Of a DNA stretch of 47,308 bases, positions 24,651-33,245 are shown piece by piece. The stretch covers positions 1-47,308 of the forward strand of contig PNMC01000003.1 of the NCBI GenBank assembly GCA_013823365.1, written 5' to 3'. Under the pieces are notes generated by a model, which was given only the letters and a program-made list of their open reading frames with translations, was not told where the DNA came from and did no database searches. The stretch's first letter is position 1; every line of letters begins with the position of its first letter. The stretch comes from Parvibaculum sp. Lineage in GTDB: Bacteria > Pseudomonadota > Alphaproteobacteria > Parvibaculales > Parvibaculaceae. Both the position numbers and the translations under genes were made by a program.

Positions 24651-25649
24651 TCAGATCACGCCCGCCTTCAGGAAATCGTGAATATGGACGAGACCGACCG
24701 GACGATCCTCCTCGACGACAAAAAGGCTCGTGATTTTCTTGTCGTTCAGGAGCTTCACTGCTTCCGAGGCGAGCATGGACGGGGCGACGGTTTTCGGCGT
24801 CCGGTTCATGATCTCGCCCGCGGTCTTTGCGAGCAGCCCCTCCGCGCCCGAATGCCGGCGGATATCGCCATCGGTAATCATGCCGATGAGATGGCCGGCC
24901 TCGTCCACGATGCCGACCGAGCCGAGGCTCTTCTGCGACATAATAAGAAGTGTCTGCGACATCGAGGTCGAGGGGCCGGTCAGCGGCAGCTCGTCGCCCG
25001 TATGCATCACCTCCCGCACGAGCTTCAGCATGGCGCCGAGTTTGCCGCCCGGATGGAAGACGCTGAAATCCTTCGCCGAAAAGCCCTTCATCTCCAGAAG
25101 CGCGATTGCAAGAGCGTCGCCGAGCGCCAGCTGCATGGTGGTCGAGGTGGTGGGGGCGAGCTTGTTCGGACAGGCTTCCTCGGCGCGGGGAAGGACCAGC
25201 GCCACATCGGCGGCGCGGCCAAGAGCGCTCGCCTCGACCGAGGTCATGGCGATGAGCGGGATCGCGAAGCGTTTCGCATGAGAAATGATGCTGGAGAGCT
25301 CAGATGTTTCGCCCGACCAGGAAAGAGCCAGGATCACATCCTCGCCCGTGATCATGCCGAGATCGCCGTGAGAGGCCTCACCGGGATGGACATATTGGGC
25401 AGGCGTGCCGGTGGAGGCGAGGGTCGCCGCCATCTTGCGCGCGATATGGCCCGACTTGCCCATGCCCGTGACGATGACCCGGCCGGTGGCGGCGCCGAGC
25501 GCTTCGACCGCTGCCGAAAAGGGGCCGTCGAGCGATGTCATCAGCGCCTTGAGGCCCTCGATCTCAAGCGTGATCGTCCGCCGCGCAGAGGCGAGATGAT
25601 CCGCGCCTTGCGTTGCCGGGTGGCTCTGGTCGGATGAGGTTCTCGGCAC
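24651..25649 (-). CDS. kdsD: Arabinose-5-phosphate isomerase (KpsF/GutQ family)
   Basis: This 332-aa enzyme converts ribulose-5-phosphate to arabinose-5-phosphate, the first step towards Kdo for LPS core or capsule. The SIS sugar-isomerase domain (about 40-180) shows VIVTGMGKSGHIARKMAAT and HPGEASHGDLGMI; the two CBS domains occupy about 205-330. Length and order match KdsD. It starts with GTG at 25649 with AAGGAG nine bases upstream. Next to a surface-polysaccharide region a KpsF-like role in capsule Kdo is possible, but a single housekeeping KdsD is more likely. The gene is divergent from the phosphatase at 25992. Confidence 0.9.
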   Translation of the reverse strand: MPRTSSDQSHPATQGADHLASARRTITLEIEGLKALMTSLDGPFSAAVEALGAATGRVIVTGMGKSGHIARKMAATLASTGTPAQYVHPGEASHGDLGMITGEDVILALSWSGETSELSSIISHAKRFAIPLIAMTSVEASALGRAADVALVLPRAEEACPNKLAPTTSTTMQLALGDALAIALLEMKGFSAKDFSVFHPGGKLGAMLKLVREVMHTGDELPLTGPSTSMSQTLLIMSQKSLGSVGIVDEAGHLIGMITDGDIRRHSGAEGLLAKTAGEIMNRTPKTVAPSMLASEAVKLLNDKKITSLFVVEEDRPVGLVHIHDFLKAGVI

Positions 25650-25991
25650 GGGTGGCTCCTTGGGCGCGGGCGGCCCTTACGTGATTTGCTGCACTTATAT
25701 ATCAGCCTCTGCGGCGCCACGCATATCCGCGGGGAGAGGCAGGCATGACAAGGTGAACTGAATAGAACCTAAGCATAGGTTGTCCTGAATTAAGCTAAAG
25801 AATGTTCCGGTAAATTGGATGGCGTTCATCTGCAGGCAGGGGGTGGTTCGCCATTTTTCCGCCTCGGGGACTGCTTACCTCTGGCGAGAAGGATCGCCCA
25901 ACATCGCTCAAAAGGTATATCCTGCATATCAAGACGCGATGGAGGTGGAGCAAGACCGCCATTTCTCCACCGCGACCGGTTAAGGAGCGTT
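25650..25991. other. 342-base divergent intergenic region with an inverted repeat
   Basis: No gene is visible between kdsD and the phosphatase. A perfect inverted repeat AACCTA (25766-25771), spacer AGCA, TAGGTT (25776-25781) lies in a locally AT-rich stretch (about 25750-25815) that is likely to hold promoter and operator. The ribosome site of the phosphatase is AAGGAG at 25982-25987. I see no sure -35/-10 pair. Confidence 0.55.
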
Positions 25992-26810
25992 ATGGCAGAG
26001 AAGAATATGTGGACGAGGCTTGGCGGGCGGCTGAAAGCGATCGCTGGCGGCCATCCATCCGAGACGGGTGCGCCCGACGGAACGCGCATCTATGCCATTG
26101 GCGATATCCATGGCCGGGACGATCTCCTGGCCGAGCTTCTGGCCCAGATCGAAGCCGATGCCACAGCCTCGCCTGTCCAGTCCAACATATTGGTTTATCT
26201 GGGAGATTACGTCGACCGGGGGCTGCAGTCGAAGCAGGTGCTCGACCGGCTGACGGGCGCGCGCCTTGCGGGTTTCGAGCATGTTTTCCTCAAGGGGAAT
26301 CACGAGCAGGCGCTGCTGCAATTTCTCGCCGATCCCGCTTTCGGCAAGACCTGGAAATATTATGGCGGGCTCGAGACGCTTCATTCCTACGGCGTGAAGG
26401 AACTGACGAGGACGGACGATCCGGCGGCCTTCGTCCGGGCGCGCGAGAATCTCCTTGAGGTCATGCCGGAAGCGCATCGCCATTTCCTTGAGACCCTTGA
26501 AGTGTCGAGAGAAATCGGCGGCTATTTCTTCGCTCATGCGGGTGTACGCCCCGGCATCGCGCTTCACCGCCAGATCGAGGAAGACCTGTTGTGGATTCGC
26601 GATGAGTTCGTCGAGTCCGGGGCTTCCTTCGGCAAGGTCGTCGTTCACGGCCATACGCCGAACGAGGCCGTCGTGATCCGGCCGAACAGGATCGGTATCG
26701 ATACCGGGGCCTATATGACCGGGGTGTTGACGGCGCTGGTCCTCGAAGGCACGGAGCGGCGCTTCATCCAGACCGGCGAGGTGCCGCTGCGGCAGGCGGC
26801 ATCGGGTTAA
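25992..26810 (+). CDS. PPP-family metallophosphoesterase (serine/threonine phosphatase-like)
   Basis: This 272-aa cytoplasmic enzyme has the two-metal phosphoesterase motifs GDIHG (37-41), GDYVDRG (71-77), GNHE (102-105) and HGH (219-221), in the spacing of PPP-type protein phosphatases such as PrpA/PrpB or ApaH relatives. It lies just upstream of the polysaccharide export genes. The Wzc-like kinase in that module is a tyrosine kinase, so whether this phosphatase acts on it is open. ATG 25992 has AAGGAG five bases upstream. Confidence 0.88.
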   Translation: MAEKNMWTRLGGRLKAIAGGHPSETGAPDGTRIYAIGDIHGRDDLLAELLAQIEADATASPVQSNILVYLGDYVDRGLQSKQVLDRLTGARLAGFEHVFLKGNHEQALLQFLADPAFGKTWKYYGGLETLHSYGVKELTRTDDPAAFVRARENLLEVMPEAHRHFLETLEVSREIGGYFFAHAGVRPGIALHRQIEEDLLWIRDEFVESGASFGKVVVHGHTPNEAVVIRPNRIGIDTGAYMTGVLTALVLEGTERRFIQTGEVPLRQAASG

Positions 26811-26998
26811 CCAGAGCGCGCGTTTTTCCGCGGAAATCGGCCTTTCGGCTGCGGCCGGACGGTGATAGGTGATAAAAATGTCGCTTGGGTTTGGTCTGTT
26901 GCCTGAATCCGGATGATAACTGCGCCGTCCGGTCGCATGGATATTTCCGCGGCCTGGACGTCGAATTCGAACGGGCGTTTCGAAGAGGGCGATTTCAG

Positions 26999-27649
26999 AT
27001 GATCCAGTTTTTCGGCCAATTTCTCCGCAAGGGGTTCCGCCCGGCTCGTGCCGGCAGGCTCACGGCGATTTTTCTGGCGACGCTTATGGTTGCGGCCTGT
27101 GCCGACGGTCCGCGCGGAAATCCGCCTGCCGTCGCGAGCGCTCCCGCTGCGACGGGATCCGAGAGCGCCGTCCCCCTGCCGAGCGATGCGGATATCGATT
27201 ACCGCCTGGGCTCGGGCGACAAGCTGCGCGTCATCGTGTTCGGCGAGCCCAATCTTTCCGGCGAATTCGATGTGAGCGGCTCGGGCAAGGTCGCCCTGCC
27301 GCTGATCGGGCAGGTGGATGCGGCCGGGCTGACGGTCAGCCAGTTCGAGACGGCCATGATCACCAAGCTCATGGACGGCTATCTGAACAGTCCGCGTGTC
27401 AGCGTGGAGGTCATGAATTACCGGCCCTTCTACATCTATGGCGAGGTCGGCAATCCGGGCCAATATCCCTACACCAACGGCATGACGGTGCTGAACGCGA
27501 TCGCGGTGGCGGGGGGCTATACCTACCGCGCCAATACCAACCAGATTTACATCACCCGGGGCGAGGGCGCCGAGCAGACCTACCCGGCGAGCCAGGCCGT
27601 CAAGGTGTTGCCGGGAGATGTCGTGCGGGTGCCGGAGCGGTTTTTCTAA
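26999..27649 (+). CDS. Short OPX (Wza-like) polysaccharide export lipoprotein
   Basis: This 216-aa protein has a lipoprotein signal ending MVAAC, lipid-anchored Cys at 34. Then come the polysaccharide-export domain (about 65-150, with DIDYRLGSGDKLRVIVFGE, GKVALPLIGQVDAAG and SPRVSVEVMNYRPFYIYGEV) and one SLBB domain (about 145-205, NPGQYPYTNGMTVLNAIAVAGGYTYRAN). It stops right after the SLBB domain (VPERFF), so it lacks the additional domains and the C-terminal helix that forms the outer-membrane pore in E. coli Wza. Such short OPX proteins rely on a separate beta-barrel, and one is encoded at 28775. ATG 26999 is chosen for the signal peptide and a GAGGGC site. Confidence 0.9.
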   Translation: MIQFFGQFLRKGFRPARAGRLTAIFLATLMVAACADGPRGNPPAVASAPAATGSESAVPLPSDADIDYRLGSGDKLRVIVFGEPNLSGEFDVSGSGKVALPLIGQVDAAGLTVSQFETAMITKLMDGYLNSPRVSVEVMNYRPFYIYGEVGNPGQYPYTNGMTVLNAIAVAGGYTYRANTNQIYITRGEGAEQTYPASQAVKVLPGDVVRVPERFF

Positions 27650-28091
27650 TAAGTATCTCGACTGTGATGTTTGGATGACGGCTTGAGGCAAGAGTCGTTA
27701 TGGGACTTCGGGTATCTTGCGCAAGAAGTAGGCGCCAAGCCTGAAGATCAGACCAAGTAAAGATACCCTTCCTCATGAATCCAAAATCGCCGTTTTCATT
27801 TTGAGACACTGGCGATGTATTTGTGCAACGCAGCGGGGAAAGGATTCATTAAGCAAGTTTTTCCCGTGTGCTTGTGACCGGAATGGAGCTATCGTGAAAT
27901 CAGACCACAGAGAATCCGCCGGTTAAGCGACAAATCCCGTGGTAGCGGGGTTTTGAGGGTCGGCTCTGAAGCGCCGATCGCAACAGGGGTTCGCCGGGAC
28001 GCATTTTAGAGTGTCCCGCATGGTCGTCAGATTTCGAGGGGTAACGCGGAGCAATTCCTGCCGCCGCGTTCCTTAATCGGGGAGAATGAGT
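27650..28091 (+). promoter_or_regulatory. 442-base non-coding leader with several hairpins
   Basis: No gene is visible. Structures seen: a ten-base palindrome CTTGCGCAAG (27716-27725); a nine-base inverted repeat GGGTATCTT (27710-27718) / AAGATACCC (27760-27768); a terminator-like hairpin AAATCCCG (27932-27939), loop TGGTAG, CGGGGTTT (27946-27953) plus one more T; and a hairpin CGGGACGC (27995-28002) / GTGTCCCG (28011-28018) with one G-T pair. The stretch is AT-richer than the genes around it and probably contains the promoter and a regulated leader for the export genes downstream. Confidence 0.55.
27932..27954 (+). terminator. Terminator-like hairpin upstream of the Ala-rich secreted protein
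   Basis: AAATCCCG pairs with CGGGGTTT (one T-G pair) around the six-base loop TGGTAG, and the 3' arm merges into TTTT. It lies about 280 bases after the OPX stop and 140 before the next start, so it could end the OPX transcript or attenuate read-through. Four T is short for a strong terminator. Confidence 0.4.
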
Positions 28092-28625
28092 ATGAAAAAG
28101 CTACTTTCGGTGATCTGCCTCGCGGTTGCCGTCGCCTTCGCGGGTGCGCTCGCACCGGCGACGCCGGCCATAGCCCAGGAGGCGCAGAGCCTTCAGGACA
28201 TGGAAGCCGCGATCGAGGCCCTGCTTATCGCCAATGCCGATGATCCGGATGCCTTCGCCGCGGCGGTCGAGGCTTACGTTCTTGCCGCCGCCAATGCGGA
28301 ATTGGCGGCCGAGGCGGTGATCAGCGTGCTCACCAATCCGAAGAGCGATGAAGCCCGCCTGGCGCTCGCGAACAATCCGGCTCTGAAGACGGCCGGTGGC
28401 ATGGGCCTTGGCGCCGCTATTGCCCAGATCGGCCTCACCAATCCGACCGTTGCCGCCAATATGCAGGCGCTGGTCGAAGCATCGGGCGATGCGACGCTGC
28501 AGGCGGCTGTTGCGGCCGGTCATACGGAGCGGACGGCTTCGATCCAGCAGCAGCAGCTTCAGGCGAGCGGCGACACGGCCGACAGCGTCGACTCGACGCC
28601 CGAGACGCCGGTGAGCCCGAACTAA
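28092..28625 (+). CDS. Ala-rich secreted protein of unknown function in the export module
   Basis: This 177-aa protein has a signal peptide (about 1-27, ending TPAIAQ). The mature part is nearly all helix-favouring: LQDMEAAIEALLIANADDPDAF, then VEAYVLAAANAELAAEAVISVL, an Ala/Gly-rich middle, and a Gln/Ser/Thr-rich disordered tail. No cysteine occurs in the mature part. I do not recognise a family. Its place between the OPX lipoprotein and the outer-membrane barrel suggests a periplasmic accessory of polysaccharide export. ATG 28092 sits nine bases after GGGGAG; the ATG two codons earlier is too close to that site. Confidence 0.7.
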   Translation: MKKLLSVICLAVAVAFAGALAPATPAIAQEAQSLQDMEAAIEALLIANADDPDAFAAAVEAYVLAAANAELAAEAVISVLTNPKSDEARLALANNPALKTAGGMGLGAAIAQIGLTNPTVAANMQALVEASGDATLQAAVAAGHTERTASIQQQQLQASGDTADSVDSTPETPVSPN

Positions 28626-28774
28626 TCAGTTGAGCGCCGCCGGAACTGCAGGGTTCCGGCGGTGCGTTCCGCCCGGTGGATGGCGGGCCGCCGCCGAGGC
28701 TGGTTTCGTGAGCGGGGCGTTTGCGGCGTCCGTTCCGGTTTGCGTTTCACTCGAAATTGTCAGGGGAAAGATTA

Positions 28775-30052
28775 ATGTCTTCCATCGTTTCCAAGGCGAT
28801 GATTGCCGCGATTGCGGTAACAGCCTTCTATGCCGCGCCTGTCGGGGTTGCTTCTGCCCAGACCGAGGAAATCGTCGACAATCGTAACGTTAACGTCCGC
28901 GACCGTGTGCGTCCGGGCTACGACGCAGTCGGTGTCAGGGCAGGTGCCTTTACGGTGTTCCCCGAAGCGTCCCTGACCGGGACCTATAACGACAATATCT
29001 ATGCGACCGACACGAATACCGAGAGCGATTTCATCACGACGCTCGGCGCTCGTGTGTCGGCCGTGTCCAACTGGAGCCGCCATGCTCTCAACCTCCGTGC
29101 GGGCCTCTCGCAGCATTGGTATGACGACAATAGCGATGAAGACCGGCTGGACTGGGATGTCGGCGGCAATGGCCGGATCGACATCACCCGCGATACGAAT
29201 ATCGCCGCTGGCCTCTCCTATGCCGAACTCTCGGAAGATCGCGGCGCGCCGAACTCTCCCGGCGGTGCTGCAGAGCCTGTCGAGTATTCGCTCTTTCAGG
29301 CCAATGTGGCTTTCAACCATCGCTTCAACCGGGTGACCTCGCGCCTCGGTGCCACCTATGCCGATTACGATTATGATGATACGCCGGCTGTTGGCGGTGG
29401 ACCGGCGCTCGATCAGGACTTCCGCGATCGTGAGCAGTTCACCCAGTTCCTGCGTCTCGGCTATGACGTTTCGCCCGACACGAATGTCTATATCGAGGGC
29501 ACGCTCAATCAGCGCAAATACGACCAGCAGCCGCCGGTCGTGGCTCTGAACCGCGACTCGGATGGTTATGCTGTCGTGGTCGGTTCGGAATTCCGCCTCA
29601 CCAATCTTGCGCAGGGTGGCGTCTTCGTCGGCTATCAGAAGCAGGAATATGACGATCCGACCCTGTCCGATATCGACGGCATCGCCTTCGGTGCCAATGT
29701 GGACTGGTTCGTGACGCCGCTTACCACCATCCGCTTCGAAGCGGCCTCGACGATCGAGGAAACGATCAGTGCCGGCGCTTCGGGCTTTACGGATAATTCC
29801 GTGGGCCTGCGCGTCGATCACGAGCTGATGCGCAATGTGATCCTCGGTGGCCGCGCGAGCTTCGCCAATAATGACTATGAAGGCATCAACCGTAGCGACG
29901 ACGTGACCCGCGCGGGCCTGAGCGTCGACTATCTGCTGAACCGGAACTTCTCGCTCAGCCTTGGCTATGGTTACACGGACCGCAATTCGAATTTCGCCGG
30001 TCGCGACTACACAACGAACGAAGTCGGTCTGACGCTCAAGGCGGGCCTCTGA
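28775..30052 (+). CDS. Outer-membrane beta-barrel of the polysaccharide export module (BBP2-like)
   Basis: This 425-aa protein has a signal peptide (about 1-28, ending VASA). After a short spacer (IVDNRNVNVRDRVRPGYDAVGV) it is a long series of alternating amphipathic strands from about residue 50, typified by EASLTGTYNDNIYATDTN, to the end LTLKAGL. It resembles the putative beta-barrel porin 2 family found beside exopolysaccharide genes (for example VpsM-type proteins). With the short OPX lipoprotein it is likely to form the outer-membrane exit for the polymer. CAGGGGAA precedes ATG 28775. A terminator follows at 30084. Confidence 0.82.
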   Translation: MSSIVSKAMIAAIAVTAFYAAPVGVASAQTEEIVDNRNVNVRDRVRPGYDAVGVRAGAFTVFPEASLTGTYNDNIYATDTNTESDFITTLGARVSAVSNWSRHALNLRAGLSQHWYDDNSDEDRLDWDVGGNGRIDITRDTNIAAGLSYAELSEDRGAPNSPGGAAEPVEYSLFQANVAFNHRFNRVTSRLGATYADYDYDDTPAVGGGPALDQDFRDREQFTQFLRLGYDVSPDTNVYIEGTLNQRKYDQQPPVVALNRDSDGYAVVVGSEFRLTNLAQGGVFVGYQKQEYDDPTLSDIDGIAFGANVDWFVTPLTTIRFEAASTIEETISAGASGFTDNSVGLRVDHELMRNVILGGRASFANNDYEGINRSDDVTRAGLSVDYLLNRNFSLSLGYGYTDRNSNFAGRDYTTNEVGLTLKAGL

Positions 30053-30083
30053 CAAACCGGTTTCTGGCGATTGAGAGACAAGA

Positions 30084-30113
30084 GGGCAGCAGGCTTAACC
30101 GGCTGCCCTTTTT
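30084..30113 (+). terminator. Rho-independent terminator after the beta-barrel gene
   Basis: GGGCAGC (30084-30090) pairs with GCTGCCC (30102-30108) and is followed by TTTTT (30109-30113). It lies 31 bases after the stop at 30052, so the kinase gene at 30272 needs its own promoter or antitermination. Confidence 0.88.
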
Positions 30114-30188
30114 CTTTAGGAGACGGCTGGTTTGCCGCCCCTTGTTAACCCGGGACACGGCTGTTTGAGCTAGATTTGAAGTTGGCTG

Positions 30189-30211
30189 GTTGCGCTCCAT
30201 TCTAGCGCAAC
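30189..30211 (+). repeat. Inverted repeat in the leader of the tyrosine autokinase gene
   Basis: GTTGCGCT (30189-30196) and AGCGCAAC (30204-30211) are perfect eight-base arms around a seven-base spacer CCATTCT. It lies about 60 bases before the kinase ATG, within a 219-base gap that also holds the upstream terminator. It may be an operator or an mRNA hairpin. Confidence 0.6.
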
Positions 30212-30271
30212 TTCAGGATGATTGTGCGAAGCCCGCTGACGGACAGGTCTCGGGCTTGAAGGATTGTGACG

Positions 30272-32542
30272 ATGAATGCACCGGTGCAGGGCGGAACTTC
30301 CAGGGGCGGGATACCTTCTTATGAAGTGCCGCGGGCGGATGAGGATCAGGGCTTTCTTGAACTCGATCTCATGGGGCTCTATCGGACGTTGCGGAAGCGC
30401 CTGGGGCTGATTGTCAGCGTGACATTCGGGTTGACCGCCCTGGTCATGGTGGTGGTCCTTCAACAGACACCGCTTTATACCGCCACCGCGCAGGTTCTGC
30501 TCGACCGGCAGAAAATGCAGGTAACCGACATGGAGGCCGTGATGTCAGGCCTGCCAGCCGACTCGGCAACGGTCGATAGCGAAGTCGAAATCCTGAAATC
30601 GAGAGCCTTGGCGGAACGGGTCGTGGACCGGCTTAATCTGATGCAGGATCCGGAATTCAATGAAGCCTTGCGCGAGCCTTCATTTCTGCGCTGGATCGAT
30701 CCGCGTTTCCTGGTCCGGGAATTGCTGGCTCTGGTCTCGGCCGATCCTGCTCCCGTGAGTGAAGAAATGCGTACGCGCGCCGAACGCGATGGTGTGGTGG
30801 ACAGCCTCCTGAGAAACCTGGACGTCACACGTCAGCGACTTACTTATGTCATCAATCTGTCGGTCACCTCCGAGCAGCCGGCAAAAGCCGCTCGTATCGC
30901 GAATGCCTATGCGGAAACCTATATTCTCGATCAGCTCGAAGCCAAGTTCGATGCAACCCGCCAAGCCAATGAGTGGCTGTCGCGGCGTTTGGGCGAACTT
31001 CGTCAGCAGGTTCGGGATTCGGAGCGAGCGGTCGAAATTTTCAGGAGCGAGCAGGGTCTGGAATCGAGTTCCGGTGTGACCGTCTCCGAACAGCAAATGT
31101 CGGAATTGAATGCGCAGCTCATTCTGGCGCGCACCGCGCTTGCGGAAGCCCGCGCCAAATTTGACCGAGCCCGACAGATCCGCGCCTCGGGCGGTTCGAT
31201 CGAAAGCATGGCCGATGTGGTGCAGTCGGGTACGATATCGAGCCTTCGCCAGAAGCAGGCAGAACTTGCCCGCGAACTTGCGAATCTGTCCTCGCGCTAT
31301 GGGCCGAGGCACCCTGAAGTCGTGAACGCGGAAGCGCAGCGCCGCGACATCGATGCCCAGATCGGTGCGGAAATCTCCCGCATCATCGGCAGCCTCCAGA
31401 ATAATGTGTCGGTCGCCGAAACCCGCGTCGCCTCTCTGGAGCAAAGCCTCCGCGATATTCGCGGCGAGACCGGCGAGAGCGGCCAGGCGATGGTCCAGCT
31501 CCGCGAGCTTGAACGCGAGGCAGCGGCAAACCGGGCCGTCTATGAGAGTTTCCTGAACCGCTTCAAGGAGACCTCACAGCAGCAGGATCTGCAGGTACCC
31601 GACAGCCGGATCATATCGCCGGCAACGGCGCCTCTTGCACCCTCGCATCCCCGCAAGGCGCTTTCGCTCGCGCTCGCGCTCATCTTGTCCGCCATGCTGG
31701 GGGTAGGGCTCGCCTTCCTGCTGGAGCATCTCGACAATGGCATGACGACCGCACGCGATGTCGAGGAGGCACTGGCGCTTCCCCACCTCGTATCGGTGCC
31801 GCTGGTGCCGGCCGAAAAGGGACCGGGGGGCAAGTTGCTCAAGCCTCATGATTATCTGGTCCAGAAGCCGCTCTCTGCATTCTCGGAGTCTCTCCGCAGC
31901 CTCAGAAGCGCGCTGCAGCTATCGAATGTCGACAATCCGCCCAAGGTCATCCTCTTTACCTCCGCGCTCCCGAATGAGGGCAAGACCACGACTTCGGTGT
32001 CGTTTGCGCGGGCGGCAGCGGCCTCGGGGCTCAAGGTCGTGCTCGTCGATTGCGACCTGCGCCACCCCTCTGTCCACAAGACTTTCGGGCTTGCAACGCC
32101 TGCGGCCGGTCTTGTCGAATTGCTGGCGGAGCGTCTCGACCCGGAAGCGGTGATGATTGAAGATGACAAAACCTCACTTCGTGTTCTGCCGATCGCGACC
32201 GGTACGGCCAATCCGCCGGACCTCATGGTCTCCTCGCAGATGCAGCTGCTGATCGAGCGGCTGCGCGGCGAATACGATCTCGTGGTGCTGGACAGCGCGC
32301 CGGTGCTTCCCGTGTCGGATAGCCGTGTCTTGTCGCGCCTCGCCGACGAAACGGTATTTGTCGTGCGCTGGAGCGATACGCCGAAAGATGCCGCCCAATC
32401 GGCTATTCGGGAGCTGCGGCTTTATCAAAGCAATATAGCGGGCGCGATCCTCGTCGCGGTCGATGCTTCGAAACAGGCGAAATACGGCTATGGCGATGGC
32501 GGTTACTATTACGGCAAATACAGCCGCTACTATGTCAACTAG
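30272..32542 (+). CDS. Wzc/ExoP-like polysaccharide co-polymerase with tyrosine autokinase domain
   Basis: This 756-aa inner-membrane protein controls polymer length and export. It has an N-terminal Wzz domain flanked by membrane segments (first at about 45-65, second at about 465-490), long periplasmic coiled coils (about 220-420) and a cytoplasmic BY-kinase domain. Walker A is PNEGKTTT with K571; Walker A' is VLVDCDLRHP with D593 and D595. The C-terminal 19 residues hold eight tyrosines, the usual autophosphorylation cluster. Cycles of phosphorylation normally drive assembly with the OPX protein. ATG 30272 has AAGGA eight bases upstream; a GTG two codons before is too close. The next gene overlaps its end. 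Confidence 0.93.
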   Translation: MNAPVQGGTSRGGIPSYEVPRADEDQGFLELDLMGLYRTLRKRLGLIVSVTFGLTALVMVVVLQQTPLYTATAQVLLDRQKMQVTDMEAVMSGLPADSATVDSEVEILKSRALAERVVDRLNLMQDPEFNEALREPSFLRWIDPRFLVRELLALVSADPAPVSEEMRTRAERDGVVDSLLRNLDVTRQRLTYVINLSVTSEQPAKAARIANAYAETYILDQLEAKFDATRQANEWLSRRLGELRQQVRDSERAVEIFRSEQGLESSSGVTVSEQQMSELNAQLILARTALAEARAKFDRARQIRASGGSIESMADVVQSGTISSLRQKQAELARELANLSSRYGPRHPEVVNAEAQRRDIDAQIGAEISRIIGSLQNNVSVAETRVASLEQSLRDIRGETGESGQAMVQLRELEREAAANRAVYESFLNRFKETSQQQDLQVPDSRIISPATAPLAPSHPRKALSLALALILSAMLGVGLAFLLEHLDNGMTTARDVEEALALPHLVSVPLVPAEKGPGGKLLKPHDYLVQKPLSAFSESLRSLRSALQLSNVDNPPKVILFTSALPNEGKTTTSVSFARAAAASGLKVVLVDCDLRHPSVHKTFGLATPAAGLVELLAERLDPEAVMIEDDKTSLRVLPIATGTANPPDLMVSSQMQLLIERLRGEYDLVVLDSAPVLPVSDSRVLSRLADETVFVVRWSDTPKDAAQSAIRELRLYQSNIAGAILVAVDASKQAKYGYGDGGYYYGKYSRYYVN

Positions 32543-33245
32543 GAAAAGCGGGCGGCTGCTGAAGTGGGGCGTGGCATCGGTGGCGCTTCTCGCCGGCGGG
32601 CTTCTTCTCTACATGGCTCTGCCGCGCATTGCCGCTCATGGGGCTTTGCTTCAGGCGGGTGCTGCCATTCGTGCGATTGACGGCGGGGAGACACTTCCCC
32701 CGGATGTGGCAGAGGCGGCCTATCGGTCATACACGTTCGCGCTTGCATGGCGGGGCGACAATCCGGCACTTCTGAAGGACAGGGCGCGGTTGGCAGGCCG
32801 GCTTGCTTCGGCCGATCCTCCATCCGCCAGGGAATGGCGGGTGCGGGCGGTCGAGGATCTGAGTGCGGCCCTGGCGTTAGCGCCGGGGGATGGCACGGCC
32901 TGGGCCCGGCTGGCGCAGGCGGAGATTGAAGCGGGTGCCGACGTCGAGACAATCCTGCCTTATCTAAGGCTCGCGCGGCTGACCGCACCGCGCCGGGCCT
33001 CGGCGCTGCTGCCTCAATTCTCGATTGTGATGCGCCATTGGGATGCGATGCCGGACGAGATCAGGTCCCATGCGCTCGAAGATCTGCCCGCGTTCTGGCA
33101 GCGCCGTGCCTTGCGGCCCGTGCTCGTCACCGCCTATCTCGATGCGGGATTTCCGGCTCGCACTGCCTTTCGGGTGAAACTCGGTGAGAATGAACGCGCG
33201 CTTCGGGACTTTGACCGGCTCCTTGTCTCAAGCCTCGGATTGTGA
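32532..33245 (+). CDS. Small membrane-anchored TPR-like protein coupled to the kinase gene
   Basis: This 237-aa protein starts inside the kinase gene (11-base overlap in another frame). It has one N-terminal membrane anchor (about 8-30, WGVASVALLAGGLLLYMALP) and a helical, TPR-like periplasmic part with paired A/L/W-rich helices (AEAAYRSYTFALAWRGDNP, VEDLSAALALAPGDGTAWARLAQAEIEAG). I recognise no named family. The tight overlap implies coupled translation and a role with the Wzc-like protein, perhaps as an assembly factor. Its last 18 bases overlap the end of the converging O-antigen polymerase/ligase gene. Confidence 0.75.
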   Translation: MSTRKSGRLLKWGVASVALLAGGLLLYMALPRIAAHGALLQAGAAIRAIDGGETLPPDVAEAAYRSYTFALAWRGDNPALLKDRARLAGRLASADPPSAREWRVRAVEDLSAALALAPGDGTAWARLAQAEIEAGADVETILPYLRLARLTAPRRASALLPQFSIVMRHWDAMPDEIRSHALEDLPAFWQRRALRPVLVTAYLDAGFPARTAFRVKLGENERALRDFDRLLVSSLGL

